Shown here: positions 36,755 through 48,403 of the stretch, piece after piece
How positions within the stretch are numbered: the stretch's first letter is position 1
How the letters are laid out: every line of letters begins with the position of its first letter
Origin: Rhizophagus clarus
Taxonomy: Eukaryota > Glomeromycota > Glomeromycetes > Glomerales > Glomeraceae
Direction of reading: 5' to 3'
Length of the DNA: 64,000 nt
Assembly (NCBI GenBank): GCA_015698045.1
Contig: BLAL01000196.1
Span: forward strand, 496,001-560,000
The notes under the pieces: generated by a model
Told to the model about the DNA's origin: nothing
The model's database searches: none
The model's input: only the letters and a program-made list of their open reading frames with translations
Position numbers and translations under genes: made by a program

Positions 36755-38434
36755 ATGCCAATCAAAACTTCTTCGCTCAACATTAAAGCTTTTCCATTAG
36801 AAGTTATTAACAAAGAACAAAATGAGAAAACCTTTCAAATCTTATCTCCGTCTTTAATTTTACCTACAACAGCCCTTTTCATGTTACATATTACAACAGA
36901 AGCTGATTCAAAATTGACATATAAAATTACTGTGAAACAATCAAATAGTCTTATGCAAAAATCTGCTTTATTTTATGATTTATCAACTCAGTATGCTAAT
37001 TATGCTTCTCAATCATCTTTAAAATTAACCGGAGACAATACTTCTAATGATTTTATCAACGATTCTTCGCTAAAAGAATTAACGCAAGAAGCTGATGGAT
37101 TACCAATTTTATGTATTGAATTACCAAATATTTCAATTGAAATAGTTGATAGTTTATTACAATGGTTATTCAATAATAACGATGTCAAATTTGATGATAT
37201 TTTAACTTCTAATTTGGCTTCGAACATAAAATCTACTTCGGATTTTTTTGGTTTGTTAAATTTTTCTACATTGTTAGATTTATATGAACCTTATTGTAGT
37301 ATAATTGATGAAATTTTGGTTTGGTATTATTTTGGTTTATCCGTTCAAGAGAGGAATCTTAAAATTATAAAACATGATTCATTTATTAATGGAAATCTTC
37401 CTGCTAGATTCATTAAAAGATTGGCCGAATCTGTTGGTGATTTTGAAGAAAAACAAATTTTATCTAACTTCTTTAGATCTTCTAATGATAATATTTCAAC
37501 AATAACAAAGGATAATGAATGGGAAACTGTGTCTCTTACAACTGAAGATACTGTAACCGGAAATTCAAGATCAAATATTTTAGATTGGTTAAATTCAAGT
37601 GTTATAACTCCAACTCCTCGTCGTGTCACTTTCTCTTTACCTGATTCACCTTCTCCTTTAGATACCGCTGAACCTCCTACTCCTCTAGGTTCTGCTTATT
37701 TTTGTATTTCCCCTCCTCCAAATACTCCATCATCTCCAACTTTTAAACGTATCCTTCCCCGTTCTCTTCCTCGTACCCCAAAAACTACTACCTTCACAAA
37801 ATCCATCATTTTACCTTCTAATGAAAAAGATAATTTGGAAAGAGATGATATTTTTGAGGATACTCCATTAACTGCTGGTTTAACTGTTCCTCCAAATACA
37901 CCAAATTTACCAGTAAATAATTCAAATTTAACAAATTTATTGGCTATTAACCCTAAAATGATATCAAAAACACCAACAAATTATCTCGTTCCCCCGAATA
38001 CACCAAATTCACCTGCAAATATTATCGTCCCTCCAAATACTCCAAATTCCAGTATTGTTTCACCAAATTCACCTGCAGCTTCATTTTATTCACCTTTAGC
38101 TCCTCCAAATACTCCAAACACTCCATCTTCAGAAATTTCTTCATCTTCTTATCATACGGCTATTACTATTAATGGTTTATTATCTCCAGCATCTATTTCT
38201 TTTTCGCCTCCTTCTCCAGTTGCTGTACCTCCAAATACCCCAACTTCGCCATTTATATTTCAATCAATAATTAATGATATTAATAATAGTAGTAATAATA
38301 GTAATAGTAATAATAATATTGGTTCTTCATTTAATATTAATAGTAACGGTCGTAAATTTCTTAGAAAAAATTCTCGGGAAAGAAATGTTACTATTGATTC
38401 AGTATTGGCCAATTCATTAAATAATATTTATTAA
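36755..38434 (+). CDS. PPNTP-repeat protein with BTB-like N-terminal domain
   Basis: Single exon, 559 residues. The N-terminal ~240 residues look folded and alternate hydrophobic strands and helices (ILCIELPNISIEIVDSLLQW, LYEPYCSIIDEILVWYYFG), resembling a divergent BTB/POZ-style domain; this is weak. From about residue 285 the protein becomes disordered, dominated by S/T-P sites and at least seven copies of PPNTP: SPPPNTPSSP, VPPNTPNLP, VPPNTPNSP, VPPNTPNSS, APPNTPNTP, VPPNTPTSP. These are embedded in TPR/RTP sites (TPTPRRVTFSLPDSPSP), giving many potential proline-directed kinase or Pin1-type sites. A poly-N/S stretch (~510-530) and a basic C-terminus (RKFLRKNSRERN) follow. Not recognised as a known family. 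Confidence 0.75.
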   Translation: MPIKTSSLNIKAFPLEVINKEQNEKTFQILSPSLILPTTALFMLHITTEADSKLTYKITVKQSNSLMQKSALFYDLSTQYANYASQSSLKLTGDNTSNDFINDSSLKELTQEADGLPILCIELPNISIEIVDSLLQWLFNNNDVKFDDILTSNLASNIKSTSDFFGLLNFSTLLDLYEPYCSIIDEILVWYYFGLSVQERNLKIIKHDSFINGNLPARFIKRLAESVGDFEEKQILSNFFRSSNDNISTITKDNEWETVSLTTEDTVTGNSRSNILDWLNSSVITPTPRRVTFSLPDSPSPLDTAEPPTPLGSAYFCISPPPNTPSSPTFKRILPRSLPRTPKTTTFTKSIILPSNEKDNLERDDIFEDTPLTAGLTVPPNTPNLPVNNSNLTNLLAINPKMISKTPTNYLVPPNTPNSPANIIVPPNTPNSSIVSPNSPAASFYSPLAPPNTPNTPSSEISSSSYHTAITINGLLSPASISFSPPSPVAVPPNTPTSPFIFQSIINDINNSSNNSNSNNNIGSSFNINSNGRKFLRKNSRERNVTIDSVLANSLNNIY

Positions 38435-39454
38435 ATGAATGATGGATAAAAAAATAATTATATATACTGTTTGTGTGTATATATATATATAAATAGTTTT
38501 GTTTTTTTTCAAAAAAAAATATAGATTGTATAGTTCCTTACATATTTCTTTATATGTGATTATTTATTATTAATAAAAAAATAATTTTTTAAAAAAATGA
38601 TATATCAAGCGACCTTATAATCTATACAGAGAATGTTCTAAAACGCTCGTGTTCTCTGTTCTTACAAATTCTTAAATCATAACAACGACTTTATAAAAAA
38701 TGATTGTGCTGACCTAATCTGAAACTATGTAAAAGTACTTCAAACGCCATCATGATATTGGAATAGATAAGTACATATGCATACATCGACCATCCGCAGC
38801 AAAAAAATATTTTTTACTTTATGTACAAAATATTCGGCGAATAACACAAAAATTTCTGAATTATATATTTAAAACGGTAATAAATTTTTTCCACAATGTA
38901 GAGAATTATTAAATATTATATTTTCAACGAATTATGATATTTAAATAATTTCAGCGCAACCAAAAATTGTTACAAATTATATATTACACGACTTTTTGTT
39001 GCAACTAAAATGTTCTCCGATCTCTCAGATCTCACAAATCACGAGAATCCAAGTAATAAAAAAAATAAGATAAAATAAAAATAAAAACAACAGATTCAGA
39101 TAAACAAACAAATCTTAACAATAAGAAAATAAAATTGGCATGCATATAAACGGGTACAAAGCATTTTTAATTTCGGATTTTTTTCAATGAATGATCACAA
39201 AAAAAAAAACGGTCACGTATTTTTAGGAAAACTATAACAGATATGTTCAATACTTTCGCGTAAAAATATCGAATTTCATTTTCGTTTTAAATTTTTATTA
39301 TAAGTGTATAGTATATATATATAATCATATCGTGTCATATTATGTCTTGCATGATAAAATATGAATTGCAGTAAGTATAGTCGGTTTATCAACAAACTAT
39401 TAATTAAGCTAAAATTATAATAAAGTTAAAATTAAACTATAAATATGATACACA

Positions 39455-39498
<44 letters not shown>

Positions 39499-41537
39499 AA
39501 TGGTTAATTATTAATCGGAAATCATATGTAAATGGCATTATAAATATTTTACAAAAGTAAGTTACAAATACATTAAAATATAAAAAATATATAGCTGTAT
39601 AGAGAGAATTTCATCCAATCAAATTCAACAAATAATCCGCCAAGAACAATGGATCAGCAATGTGCCGTTAAACTCTGGTTAAAAAAAAATAATTACTGAT
39701 TAGTGGTTAGTTCTTAAGCGATGGAACTAGAATGACCTTTAACTGTCGATTGCAAATCTCATCAAAATAATATTTCCTTTGCAAGAAAATAATACATAAT
39801 CATTGAGAATATGTCTTGTGAATTTTTTAATGAACATCACCTGCGGACGATGATGAAGTACGCAGGGCAAAAAAAAAATATATATATATATTTCGATATG
39901 TGTAATGTCACACCGCTATCCCGATAAAAGTTATTCTAAGAATTTTTTTAAAAGAAAAAAAAAAAAAAAAAATCTTGTTTCCAGATTCATAATAGGACTA
40001 AACAGGAATAAGTGTGAATGAACAAATGATAAATTATAACTTGTATTAATTCTTGTTTAAATAATAGGCTTTTATTTATATAATTTAAAATTTACATAAA
40101 CACCGTATGCAAGTCAATAGTCCACTCGTATAAGATTATTTAATTACCGCAGTCATTGTTATTTTTAATATTATATATACATATATTATATAATAATTAT
40201 TAAACCAAAATTTCAATAAATCAATTTGAAATCAATTTATAAAGTAAAAAATGGAGAAACGCGTGAATTTCTTTTCTTTCCATGGCATCATCTTATACAA
40301 CGAATATAACAATTATATATAATTTATTTACATATGCTTCGTTGATTTGTAATTTTTTTTATTTCTTTTTTGGGACTTTAAGGACGAATTACAAGTTGCA
40401 TGCATCTTTTTTTTCTTATGACTAGAAAAGAGGCGCAAGATTCATTACCGATTTTTTTTTTTCTTTTTTTTTCATTGACAATACTACGACAATATAAAAA
40501 TATTATTTCTATCTAATTATGGCTTGTATTTAAATAATAATATAATAATACATTGTAGAATTTACAATTTGAGAATAAAAAAATTTTTTTTTTTTTTTTT
40601 TTTTTCTCTCTCTTCATGCAGAATGCAGACGCAAATATATCTTGAAGTAAACATTGTCAGTCATTTGACTTCCCAATGATAAACACGAATAAAGTAAACT
40701 GGGCTGGGTGAATTTCACTAGGATTTGGTTTTTTAGAAAATTCAATGTACTTCTGTTTGTTTAACTATGCTAACAACAAATAGTTTGAAAAAAGAATGAT
40801 ATCTAAATACATGACGTCACACAATAAATTTTTTTTTTTTTCGGATCAATTTTTTTTTGAGCAAAAAGAAGCTAGTAAAGGGGGAGGGTGTTTGAATTAA
40901 GGTAACTGGATGTAACAGTTAATGTAATGAGAATTTGTTCTATTTTGCATAAAAAGGTTCCTTTTTTTTTTTTTAAAAAGATTTGTTTTTCTCGTTGCGA
41001 AGTTGAGCGTGCTTTCAGGGGTGAAGTGGTAACGTTTTGACACTTCACGCTCTTGTTCCGCTTTCCACTTTATTCTTTGGTTTTATCGAGCTTTATTTTT
41101 TTTACTTTTCGTTTATTATTTCATTGATTTTTTTTTATTTTTATTATTTTTTTTTTTTTTTGATTTTTATTTATCTACAATTTATTTTTTTTATAACAAC
41201 TAAATTTCTCTCTATTTTTATTTTTATTTTTTTTTTTTTTTCTATTTTTTTTTTTTTAAAAAAAATTTTTTGGGACTCAATACGTTTCCTAAAAAGAGAA
41301 AAAAATTTTTAGTTCATCGGTTTATCATAGATTTGAAAGTGTTTTGAAAACATTCATTATTCGTGTTTTCGACCTTTCTTCTTTTTTCATCTTTTACATC
41401 TCTTTTTTAGAACATTTTTTTTTTTTTAAAAAAAAAAATTGCCTTATTAATTCTTTGTTTGCCTTTAAATCTTTACATCTTCTCTCTTCAAGATTTATTA
41501 TACATTTTGTGAGATATAATATTTAAATACACACAAA
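38435..41537. other. 3.1-kb intergenic region
   Basis: Longest gene-free stretch. It holds a (TTA)13 microsatellite, many T-runs (especially 41140-41260, where T-blocks are joined to A-blocks) and the promoter or long 5' UTR of PIN4. The 91-codon ORF at 41037-41312 is a poly-Phe/Tyr artefact of T-runs. No RNA gene recognised; an unannotated noncoding transcript cannot be excluded. Confidence 0.45.
39458..39496 (+). repeat. (TTA)13 microsatellite
   Basis: Thirteen uninterrupted TTA units (39 bp) in noncoding DNA. Likely length-polymorphic. Confidence 0.95.
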
Positions 41538-43316
41538 ATGGGGGATGACATTGAGTTCTCTTTCGACGAAACGTTCGAAGTTGATTCTGATCATGCAATT
41601 TCCAGGTCAAACTCTTTGAAACTTAAAAAAACAGATAGTCAACGAAGGAAAGAGAAACGACGTTCAAAGGTATGTTTTCTTTGGTGTAATCATTTATTAT
41701 TATTATCACTCAACTAAAAAAGAGTGAGAGAGAAAGAAATATTATATCATTTATTTCTAATTTGTATCAATTTTTTTTTCTTCTAGCTTTGGTATGAAAA
41801 AACTACTAATTCTGCCGCTCAAAGTGATAGTGAAGCTAGTACTGGCGCGCAAGAAACAATTCCAACCGCCATTGTTATAAAAAATATTCCATTCTCCATA
41901 AAACGAGATGCGTTATTAGCTACTCTTGTAAGTTAAAAAAAACCATCTGAATCAAAAAAAAAAAAAAAAAAAAAAAAAATGATTTACTATCATTTATAAC
42001 GATTCGTTAAAAAAAAAAAAATTTTTTTTTTTTTTTCTTTTTTCTCGGATCAAATTCATTAAATTTTCCGATCCAATAAAAATTCTTATTTCATAAACTC
42101 ACATGCATATTTTGTTAGAATACTCTCGATATACCTAAACCATATGCGTTTAATTACCATTTCGATAATGGTGTTTTTAGAGGATTAGCTTTTGCTAATT
42201 ACCGAACGCCAGAAGATACTGATCTTGTGGTATCAGCATTAAATGGTTATGAGGTTGCTGGTAGAAAACTTAGAGTTGAATATAAACGCGTTCTACCAGC
42301 TGCAGAAAGGGAAGCTAAAGAAAGAGAGAAGGAAAAACAAAAAGCTGAAAGAGAAAGGAACGAACATGAACCATTAGCTATTAAAACCGACAATGATTTA
42401 CTCGATAAACCAGTTAAAAACGATAATGGAAAGAATGACAAAGAGAAGAGAGATTCCACGATAAAGAGTCCTGGTAAATCATTTATTATACGAACGTGAT
42501 ACGTGATCAATAGTATTATTTTATTGATTACTTAAAAAATTATTTCATCATTCAATATAGCACCAGATCAACTTGATCTTAATGATCCAGAAACATTAAA
42601 ATTCTATGATCAAGTTATCATCTTTCGTGATGACAAATCACGTGAAGAATTGGTATTTCCGAAAACTCTCTCAAGTGCGCATCGACGTACATTACTGTTA
42701 ATTGCTCAAAAACTTCAATTATATTACTACAATGAGGGCGAAGGCGAAGACAAAGTTTTGAAAATTGTTCGCAAACCAGCATCTGCAGCTATAAACATAA
42801 AGGTTCCTTTTTTTTCAACATTTTATTTTATCATCATTTATATTTTTAATAATTATTAATAATTCCTTCGATCTAGCAGACACCTAGAAATGGTTCGTTT
42901 GGTAGACGTTCGGCTGCGCAGTTATTAGTAAACTCTGGTTTATCGGAAAGTCCTTCAAATAGATCTATGAGAGGTGATGCTTCTCCGCTATCGCGTTCAC
43001 CTTTCAGAAGATCATGGCTGTAAGTTAATAGTTTTATCATTTTTTTATATGAATATTTTTATATCTATGAATAAAAATTAATAAATGATTAAATTTTAGC
43101 AATGACGGTGGTACAATAGTATTTCCGATTAGACAGCCCAGAGGACCAGATCCATCTCAGAATTTTGCTTATCGCCCATCTCGGCTACACGCATCTGCCA
43201 TTCCATTTGCTGTGTCAGATGATGATGTATCGATGACAAATTATAATGAGCATACTGAGCATAGGTCCGGATTATTTGATGTGCATACACCTACTTTCCA
43301 ATCGATTGCATCGTAG
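41538..43316 (+). CDS. PIN4: RRM + R3H RNA-binding protein, PIN4/Cip type
   Basis: Fungal RNA-binding regulator; budding yeast Pin4/Mdt1 acts in G2/M progression and DNA-damage response, fission yeast Cip1/Cip2 in stress mRNA control. Six exons (41538-41669, 41787-41927, 42119-42473, 42561-42802, 42877-43019, 43100-43316) sum to 409 residues. RRM: RNP2 TAIVIKNIPF and RNP1 GVFRGLAFANY, then VSALNGYEVAGRKLRVEYKR. A charged coiled-coil linker follows (AEREAKEREKEKQKAERERN). R3H: ETLKFYDQVIIFRDDKSRE, SSAHRRTLLLIAQKL; the R-x3-H core is there read as SSAHRR. The C-terminal region is S/P/R-rich with RSMRGDASPLSRSPFRRSW. Shorter than yeast Pin4 (668 residues), lacking its long Q/N tail. Confidence 0.9.
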
Positions 43317-44191
43317 TTGATCAAAACAATGGTTTGCAATGATACTACTAACTGTTATTAACTAATGTCAATTATATTGGAAATTAAACTGTATGCATAT
43401 TATTATTCTCTTTAGTACTAAATTGTTATGACTTTATTTATGTTTGCAATGAATTTTTTTTTATTTTTTTCTCTTATTTCATCTTTTTTTTTTTTTTTTA
43501 CAATTTACAGTTTTGATTTCTATTAGAGTGTTTACATATATATTATTAAGTTTATATACTTCTTTCCTATACACCATCCCGTTTTTTACAATTGTACTTT
43601 GTAGTTTTAACATATATATCAAATACATAGACATATTTTTCTGAGATTTAGGTTAAAAAGAACGAAGAAGTAATTATATTATTTTCCGATCTCTATGGGA
43701 AATAATTGTATTATTATTTATAATAACAGACAATTCTTTTTTCCTAATAATTTTAAAAATAAATTCTTCATTTCATTTTTTTTTTTTTTTCAATATTTTT
43801 ATTAAAAATATGTAATTTTTACATCTTTTTTTTTCTTTTTTTCTTTTTTTTTTTCTTTTTTTTTTTACTTGTATTTATAAAAAAAAAAGTTCTTTTTTTT
43901 TAATAAAACATAATTTAATTAAATAATTTTTGCATTGTTTATGACTTAAATAGAGTGCAAATTATATTATATTTCACGTGACAGAGGAAAAAAAAAAATA
44001 TTATGTAAAATGATTAAAATGATGTAAATATGATCTCCGATTAAAATTTTTTTAAACTATTTTCTCCGAATAAAATGTCAAACAAGAGAACAAAAGTACT
44101 TTTTTTTTTACTCAGACAACTTCTCGTTTTACCTTTTTTTTTTTTTTTTTTAATAAACGATTAAACCACTAACAAACTCTTTTTATTAAAA
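43317..44191. other. Spacer with poly-T blocks, PIN4 to YAF9
   Basis: 875 bp, dominated by T-runs (43790-43870, 44101-44152). It includes the PIN4 3' UTR and the YAF9 promoter. No gene seen. Confidence 0.5.
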
Positions 44192-44729
44192 ATGAAAATA
44201 ATAAAGGGAGTAACAGTTGTAAGACCAATAGTATATGGTAACGTAGCAACTTTATTACCACAAAAAAAAGTTCCTGATTCAGATCATACACATAAATGGA
44301 CAGTATCAGTTCGAGGTTTAAATAATGAAGATATTAGTTTTTTTGTTAAAAAAGTGACTTTTAAATTACACGAAACTTATGCGAATCCTCAACGAGGTGA
44401 AAAACAATTTTAATTGGTAGAAAAATAAATAATTAATCAACACAATTACATTAACCATATTAAAAAAAAATATATATATATATTTCTGTTAGTGGTGGAA
44501 CATCCACCTTTCGAACTTACTGAAACAGGATGGGGAGAATTTGAATTAACTATTAAATTACAATTTGTTCCGGAAAGTGGGGAAAAACCCGTAACACTTT
44601 ATCATAATTTAAGGTTACATCCTTATGAGGAAGATGGTTCTATATCTACTGCTAATAAGAACAAACCAGTTCAAAGTTTTCAATATGATGAATTGGTAAT
44701 TTTTAATTAAATTAATAATGATTTTTTTT

Positions 44730-44760
<31 letters not shown>

Positions 44761-45135
44761 TTCAAAGATTCATTTTAATTAATCTGTTTTCTTTCTTTTT
44801 TTTTTTCTTAATAAAGGTATTCACAGAACCAACAGAATATTTACATCAATTGTTTTTACAACATCCATCTGCCGGATTACAACCTCGATCTACACCTACT
44901 AATCCATACAGTTTTGTGTCTTTGATTCATGTTTTATTATTTTGATCCATAAATTTATTTGTTTATTTCATTATTTTATATTTTAGGTGTACAAGCTGAA
45001 GTGGATGAAATTCGGAAAATTGAAGAGGCAACTAAAAAGGTACAAGAACAATTAACCATTTATAAAAACAAATTAGAAAAAACTACAAAGGAATTAGACG
45101 AAGTCAAAGCAGAATTAGAACGAGTCAAAAAGTAG
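44192..45135 (+). CDS. YAF9: YEATS-domain protein YAF9/GAS41
   Basis: Histone-acyl reader shared by the NuA4 acetyltransferase and the SWR1 H2A.Z-loading complexes. Four exons (44192-44396, 44493-44695, 44817-44910, 44987-45135) sum to 216 residues, close to the 220-230 of the family. YEATS strings: KGVTVVRPIVYGNVA, THKWTVSVRG, VTFKLHETYANPQR, PPFELTETGWGEFELTIKL, VTLYHNLRLHPYE, then FQYDELVFTEPTEYL. The WGEF and HKW residues of the acyl-lysine pocket are present. The C-terminus is a coiled coil (EVDEIRKIEEATKKVQEQL ... KAELERVKK), which binds the complex scaffold. Tail-to-tail with PI31, 191 bp apart. A BRD8-like NuA4 candidate subunit lies at the right end of the window. Confidence 0.95.
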
Positions 45136-45326
45136 ATCTTTATTTAGGTTATGTATAAATAATTACAAAGAAAAAAAAATTGAAACTATCAATATTTAAT
45201 AGAACATTTACATTTTAAATATAATACGATAAGAGAAATAAATCATAGTTAGTGTATTTGTAATCTTAAATATTTAAAATATTTGTAAGCATATCAAGAT
45301 AAAAAATATACATCATCACATCATCT

Positions 45327-47018
45327 TTACATGAACATATCATTATATCCCTATAATAATGAAGAAATGATTAGCTCAAAAAAATTAAATTACAAAAAAG
45401 TTGATTTTGATTATTTAACTTACTGGAGGAGGTAGTTCATCATTATCGGGTTCACCACTGTTAATATTAGAGATAGTATTAATATAACTAGTAAATAAGA
45501 ACATATTATTTCTTTTTTAACGAATTTACCTAGTTCGACCCCTTCGTCCAAACCCGCCACGTGGTTGACCCGTAGGTCCAAATGGGCCAATTGGATCAAA
45601 TCTAGCACCAGGTGGAACAGATCCTCTATTATTGATTAATATATAGGTCAGAGTAATTGAACAACAAAGAACCAGTTAAATTAATTACATACCTTGGTAA
45701 AGGTTGTGGTCCTCCGTATATTCCGCCACCACCACGAGGACCCTGTTGTCCAAATATAGGATGATCTGGTCCTACAAACATTCCACCACCCCTGCTTGGA
45801 CCTCCAAAAGGTTGTATTCCGCCGCCGCCAAATCTAAATATTTAAATAATTATATTAATGATCATTATAATGTTTAATTGGGATTAACTTACCTTGGTGG
45901 ACCATAAATTGGATTTGAACCAAGTGGGTCTAAATCGTCTCGGCCGATATTAAAAGGGTTGACACTGCATTAAAAAAAAAAGAATTTGCGTTATTTAACC
46001 TATATTAATGAGGATTGTTAAGGTTAGGGTTTACTATAGTAAGATTTTAATATTATCCGTGTAAATTTTACCTTGATGGCTCATCGCCACCATACGGATC
46101 ATCAAAAATTGGTGGGACACGTGGCGGCTGGCGCGTAGGAATGCGTAAGGGATCATCATAAATATGATCTTGTTGACGCGTAGCAGCTGTTGTGTTTGTC
46201 GTTCTATATTATTTTATATTAATATATGGCTGAAATTATATTATTCTCATTAATAAAAACAAAATTATTACTTACATTGTACCACTTTCTTCGTATCCGG
46301 GTTTATTTAATCCTGGAATTAATTTTTGCACAATATTTATTTTATAGTTATTTATCATATCTTTGATACGATTTTTTGATATGAATCCATGAACGATAGG
46401 CTCTACACCATATTTATCAATTGTGTGTGGGAAAAATGATGGAGAAGTATAATCTTCCGTGATCACTTCCCAAGTTACAGTTTTATTATCCTGAAATGAT
46501 TAAATATATTAATATATATTAGTTAGAATTTATGAAAATTTGTTATTCTTACCTCGATTCCCATACCGTGAACTATGAACTTATTGGACAATCGCATGCA
46601 TTTGATTAAGAATGTGAATGATGACTGTGGATGTTTATATCGAAAAGCGTAAGAATTGGGCCCTTGTGCATTCCACCCTCTCGGTAACCCAACAATATTG
46701 CCCTCAGAATCCCTGTTAGAAATATTATTATCCTCGCCTATAAAAAGTTTAGCAACTTATTATTTAAATACTTATTAAAATTCAGAATATCATAAATACT
46801 AAATAAAACTCACTTGAATTATCATCTTCACCAAGTCCGACAAGCCGAAAACCTACGGCTTGCATAATTGAGTGAAATAATGCTGCCAAAGCATCTTGAC
46901 CTGATCCAAATATTATATTTGTTGTACCTTCCTCAGTAGGTTTTAAATTTGTGTCAAGAATTGACAGAACTGCTTCGGGAGCTAATATATTAGTTTCGTT
47001 ATTTTGATCTTGAGCCAT
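45327..47018 (-). CDS. PI31: Proteasome regulator PI31 (PSMF1-like)
   Basis: Proteasome-binding factor. Nine exons (46814-47018, 46553-46737, 46276-46490, 46072-46203, 45893-45964, 45693-45833, 45530-45625, 45424-45457, 45327-45350) sum to 367 residues. The N-terminal FP domain includes PEAVLSILDTN, GSGQDALAALFHSIMQAVGFRLVGLGED and GLPRGWNAQGPNSYAFRYKH. The C-terminal half is disordered P/G/R-rich with NPFNIGRDDLDPLG and the family core PPGARFDPIGPFGP. The last 24-nt exon encodes GYNDMFM, restoring the PPGY-D-M-(Y/F) tail of PI31 proteins; without it the frame would end prematurely at VS after a GTAAGT donor. The tail is the proteasome-contacting hydrophobic-aromatic-X end. Here F replaces the usual Y. 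Confidence 0.92.
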
Positions 47019-47205
47019 TTCTTTATTCCTCAAATTTATTTTTTAAAAAGAAAAACCGGAAAAAAATTAAACGTAAATGCTTCGTCATCGGAGATCTAAA
47101 TGTTGTCGATCTTTGTGCTACAGTAGATCGGGACTCGAACCAGGTACATTACGTAATAAAAATCATGCTAATAAAAAATTTTTTTTTTTCAGAAACTAAA
47201 AAACG
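47019..47205. promoter_or_regulatory. Shared 187-bp promoter of PI31 and RRP15
   Basis: The entire space between divergent ATGs. It includes a possible 5' UTR intron of RRP15 (47144-47192, gtacat ... ttttttttcag) and, on the minus strand at about 47126-47140, an 11-nt match to a Pol III B box (GGTTCGAGTCC). See findings. Confidence 0.45.
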
Positions 47206-48403
47206 ATGGGTCGAATCAATTCTAACCGAGAACGCAAATTAAAAAGGCTCGAATCAAGTTCAATAAAAAATAAACAAAAAAAAAGGGAAAAAGATAAAAT
47301 TATTAACCCTGTAAAAAATCATCAAAATGTACCAAAAAATTCTGAAAAGAAAAATGTTAACAAGCAAGAAGAAATACTCTCCAAAATGGAAAGTGAAAGC
47401 GAAAGAAGTTCAATGATAAGTTCTGGTAGGAAATAATTCCTTAAAAAAAATTTTTTTTTTTTTTTTTTTTTTTTGCGCAATTCAATTCGTTTATCATCAT
47501 AAAGAGTTGTATAAATTAGTTAAAATTTTTAGATGAAGATTCGACGGATTACTCAATTCCAAGTTAACATCAGTTTAATCATTATTCATTTGTTTTTGTA
47601 ATTAGTAATGATAAGTGCTGATAGAAGGAAACAAATCAACGTTTCAACCAAAAAAAAAAAAGTTTTTGGTTTGATTTGTTAAATTGGTTCCTTTTTTCAG
47701 CATTCAGTCCATACATCTAATTTAACTTGTCCGTTTTATCGTTGATGTTATAGAAATGAAAAAACAGTCCAAGAATACAACTGCCAGCTTTGCAGAAACC
47801 ATGAATAAGCTATTAACTGCGCCCGTAAAACAAAATTATCAAGTAATATCTTTTATATGAATCGAATTCGATTATTCATTTTATTAATTAAATTTTCGTT
47901 TTAGAATACTCCAGTTTTATCACGATCGAAAGGTATAGAACGCGCAATAGATGAAGCTAAACTTGAATATAAGGCGCGTAAAGCCATAAATATGGAAAAG
48001 AAAAAACTTGCGTCCAAAGACCGTGTAAAGGGTGATCTTGCTACAATTGATTACGAAAGAAAATTGAGAAAAATAGCCACAAAAGGAGGTTATATTGTCA
48101 TTAAATTATAATTATATTCGTATTGTCATTTATAGAGATATATATGCTAAATTAGTTGAATCATCAATAATAGTCGTACAGCTGTTTAACGCGATTAGTA
48201 AATCTCAAAAGGTTACCAATGATGCAGTAGAAGCTGCTGGTGGTGAAACAAGATTAACTTCGAGAGAAACAGAAGATGGTAATCGTCAAATTCAATTTGT
48301 TTGCAAAGTTTTCCAATATTCACTTGAATTAAATAATTTTCTTTTATAAGTCACGAATATGTCGAAGGAAACTTTTCTTGATTTTTTAAAGGGAGGAAAG
48401 TGA
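47206..48403 (+). CDS. RRP15: Ribosomal RNA-processing protein RRP15
   Basis: Nucleolar factor needed for 60S pre-ribosome maturation (27S pre-rRNA processing). Six exons (47206-47425, 47533-47562, 47754-47842, 47905-48088, 48174-48278, 48351-48403) sum to 226 residues, near yeast Rrp15 (250). The N-terminus is Lys/Arg/Asn-rich (RERKLKRLESSS, NKQKKREKDK), as in nucleolar proteins, followed by an acidic/Ser stretch. Core strings: FAETMNKLLTAP, PVLSRSKGIERAIDEAKLEYKARKA, DYERKLRKIATKGVVQLFNAISKSQK, and the ending SKETFLDFLKGGK, all typical of RRP15. A 24-nt T-run behind an A8 lies in intron 1. Divergent from PI31. Confidence 0.92.

Noticed and set aside
41037-41312. 91-codon ORF, poly-Phe/Ile
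   Set aside because: Direct translation of T-runs upstream of PIN4; no membrane-protein pattern beyond homopolymer.
47100-47165. tRNA gene on the minus strand
   Set aside because: A T-loop-like word is present, but the T-stem does not pair and there is no acceptor stem or anticodon arm.
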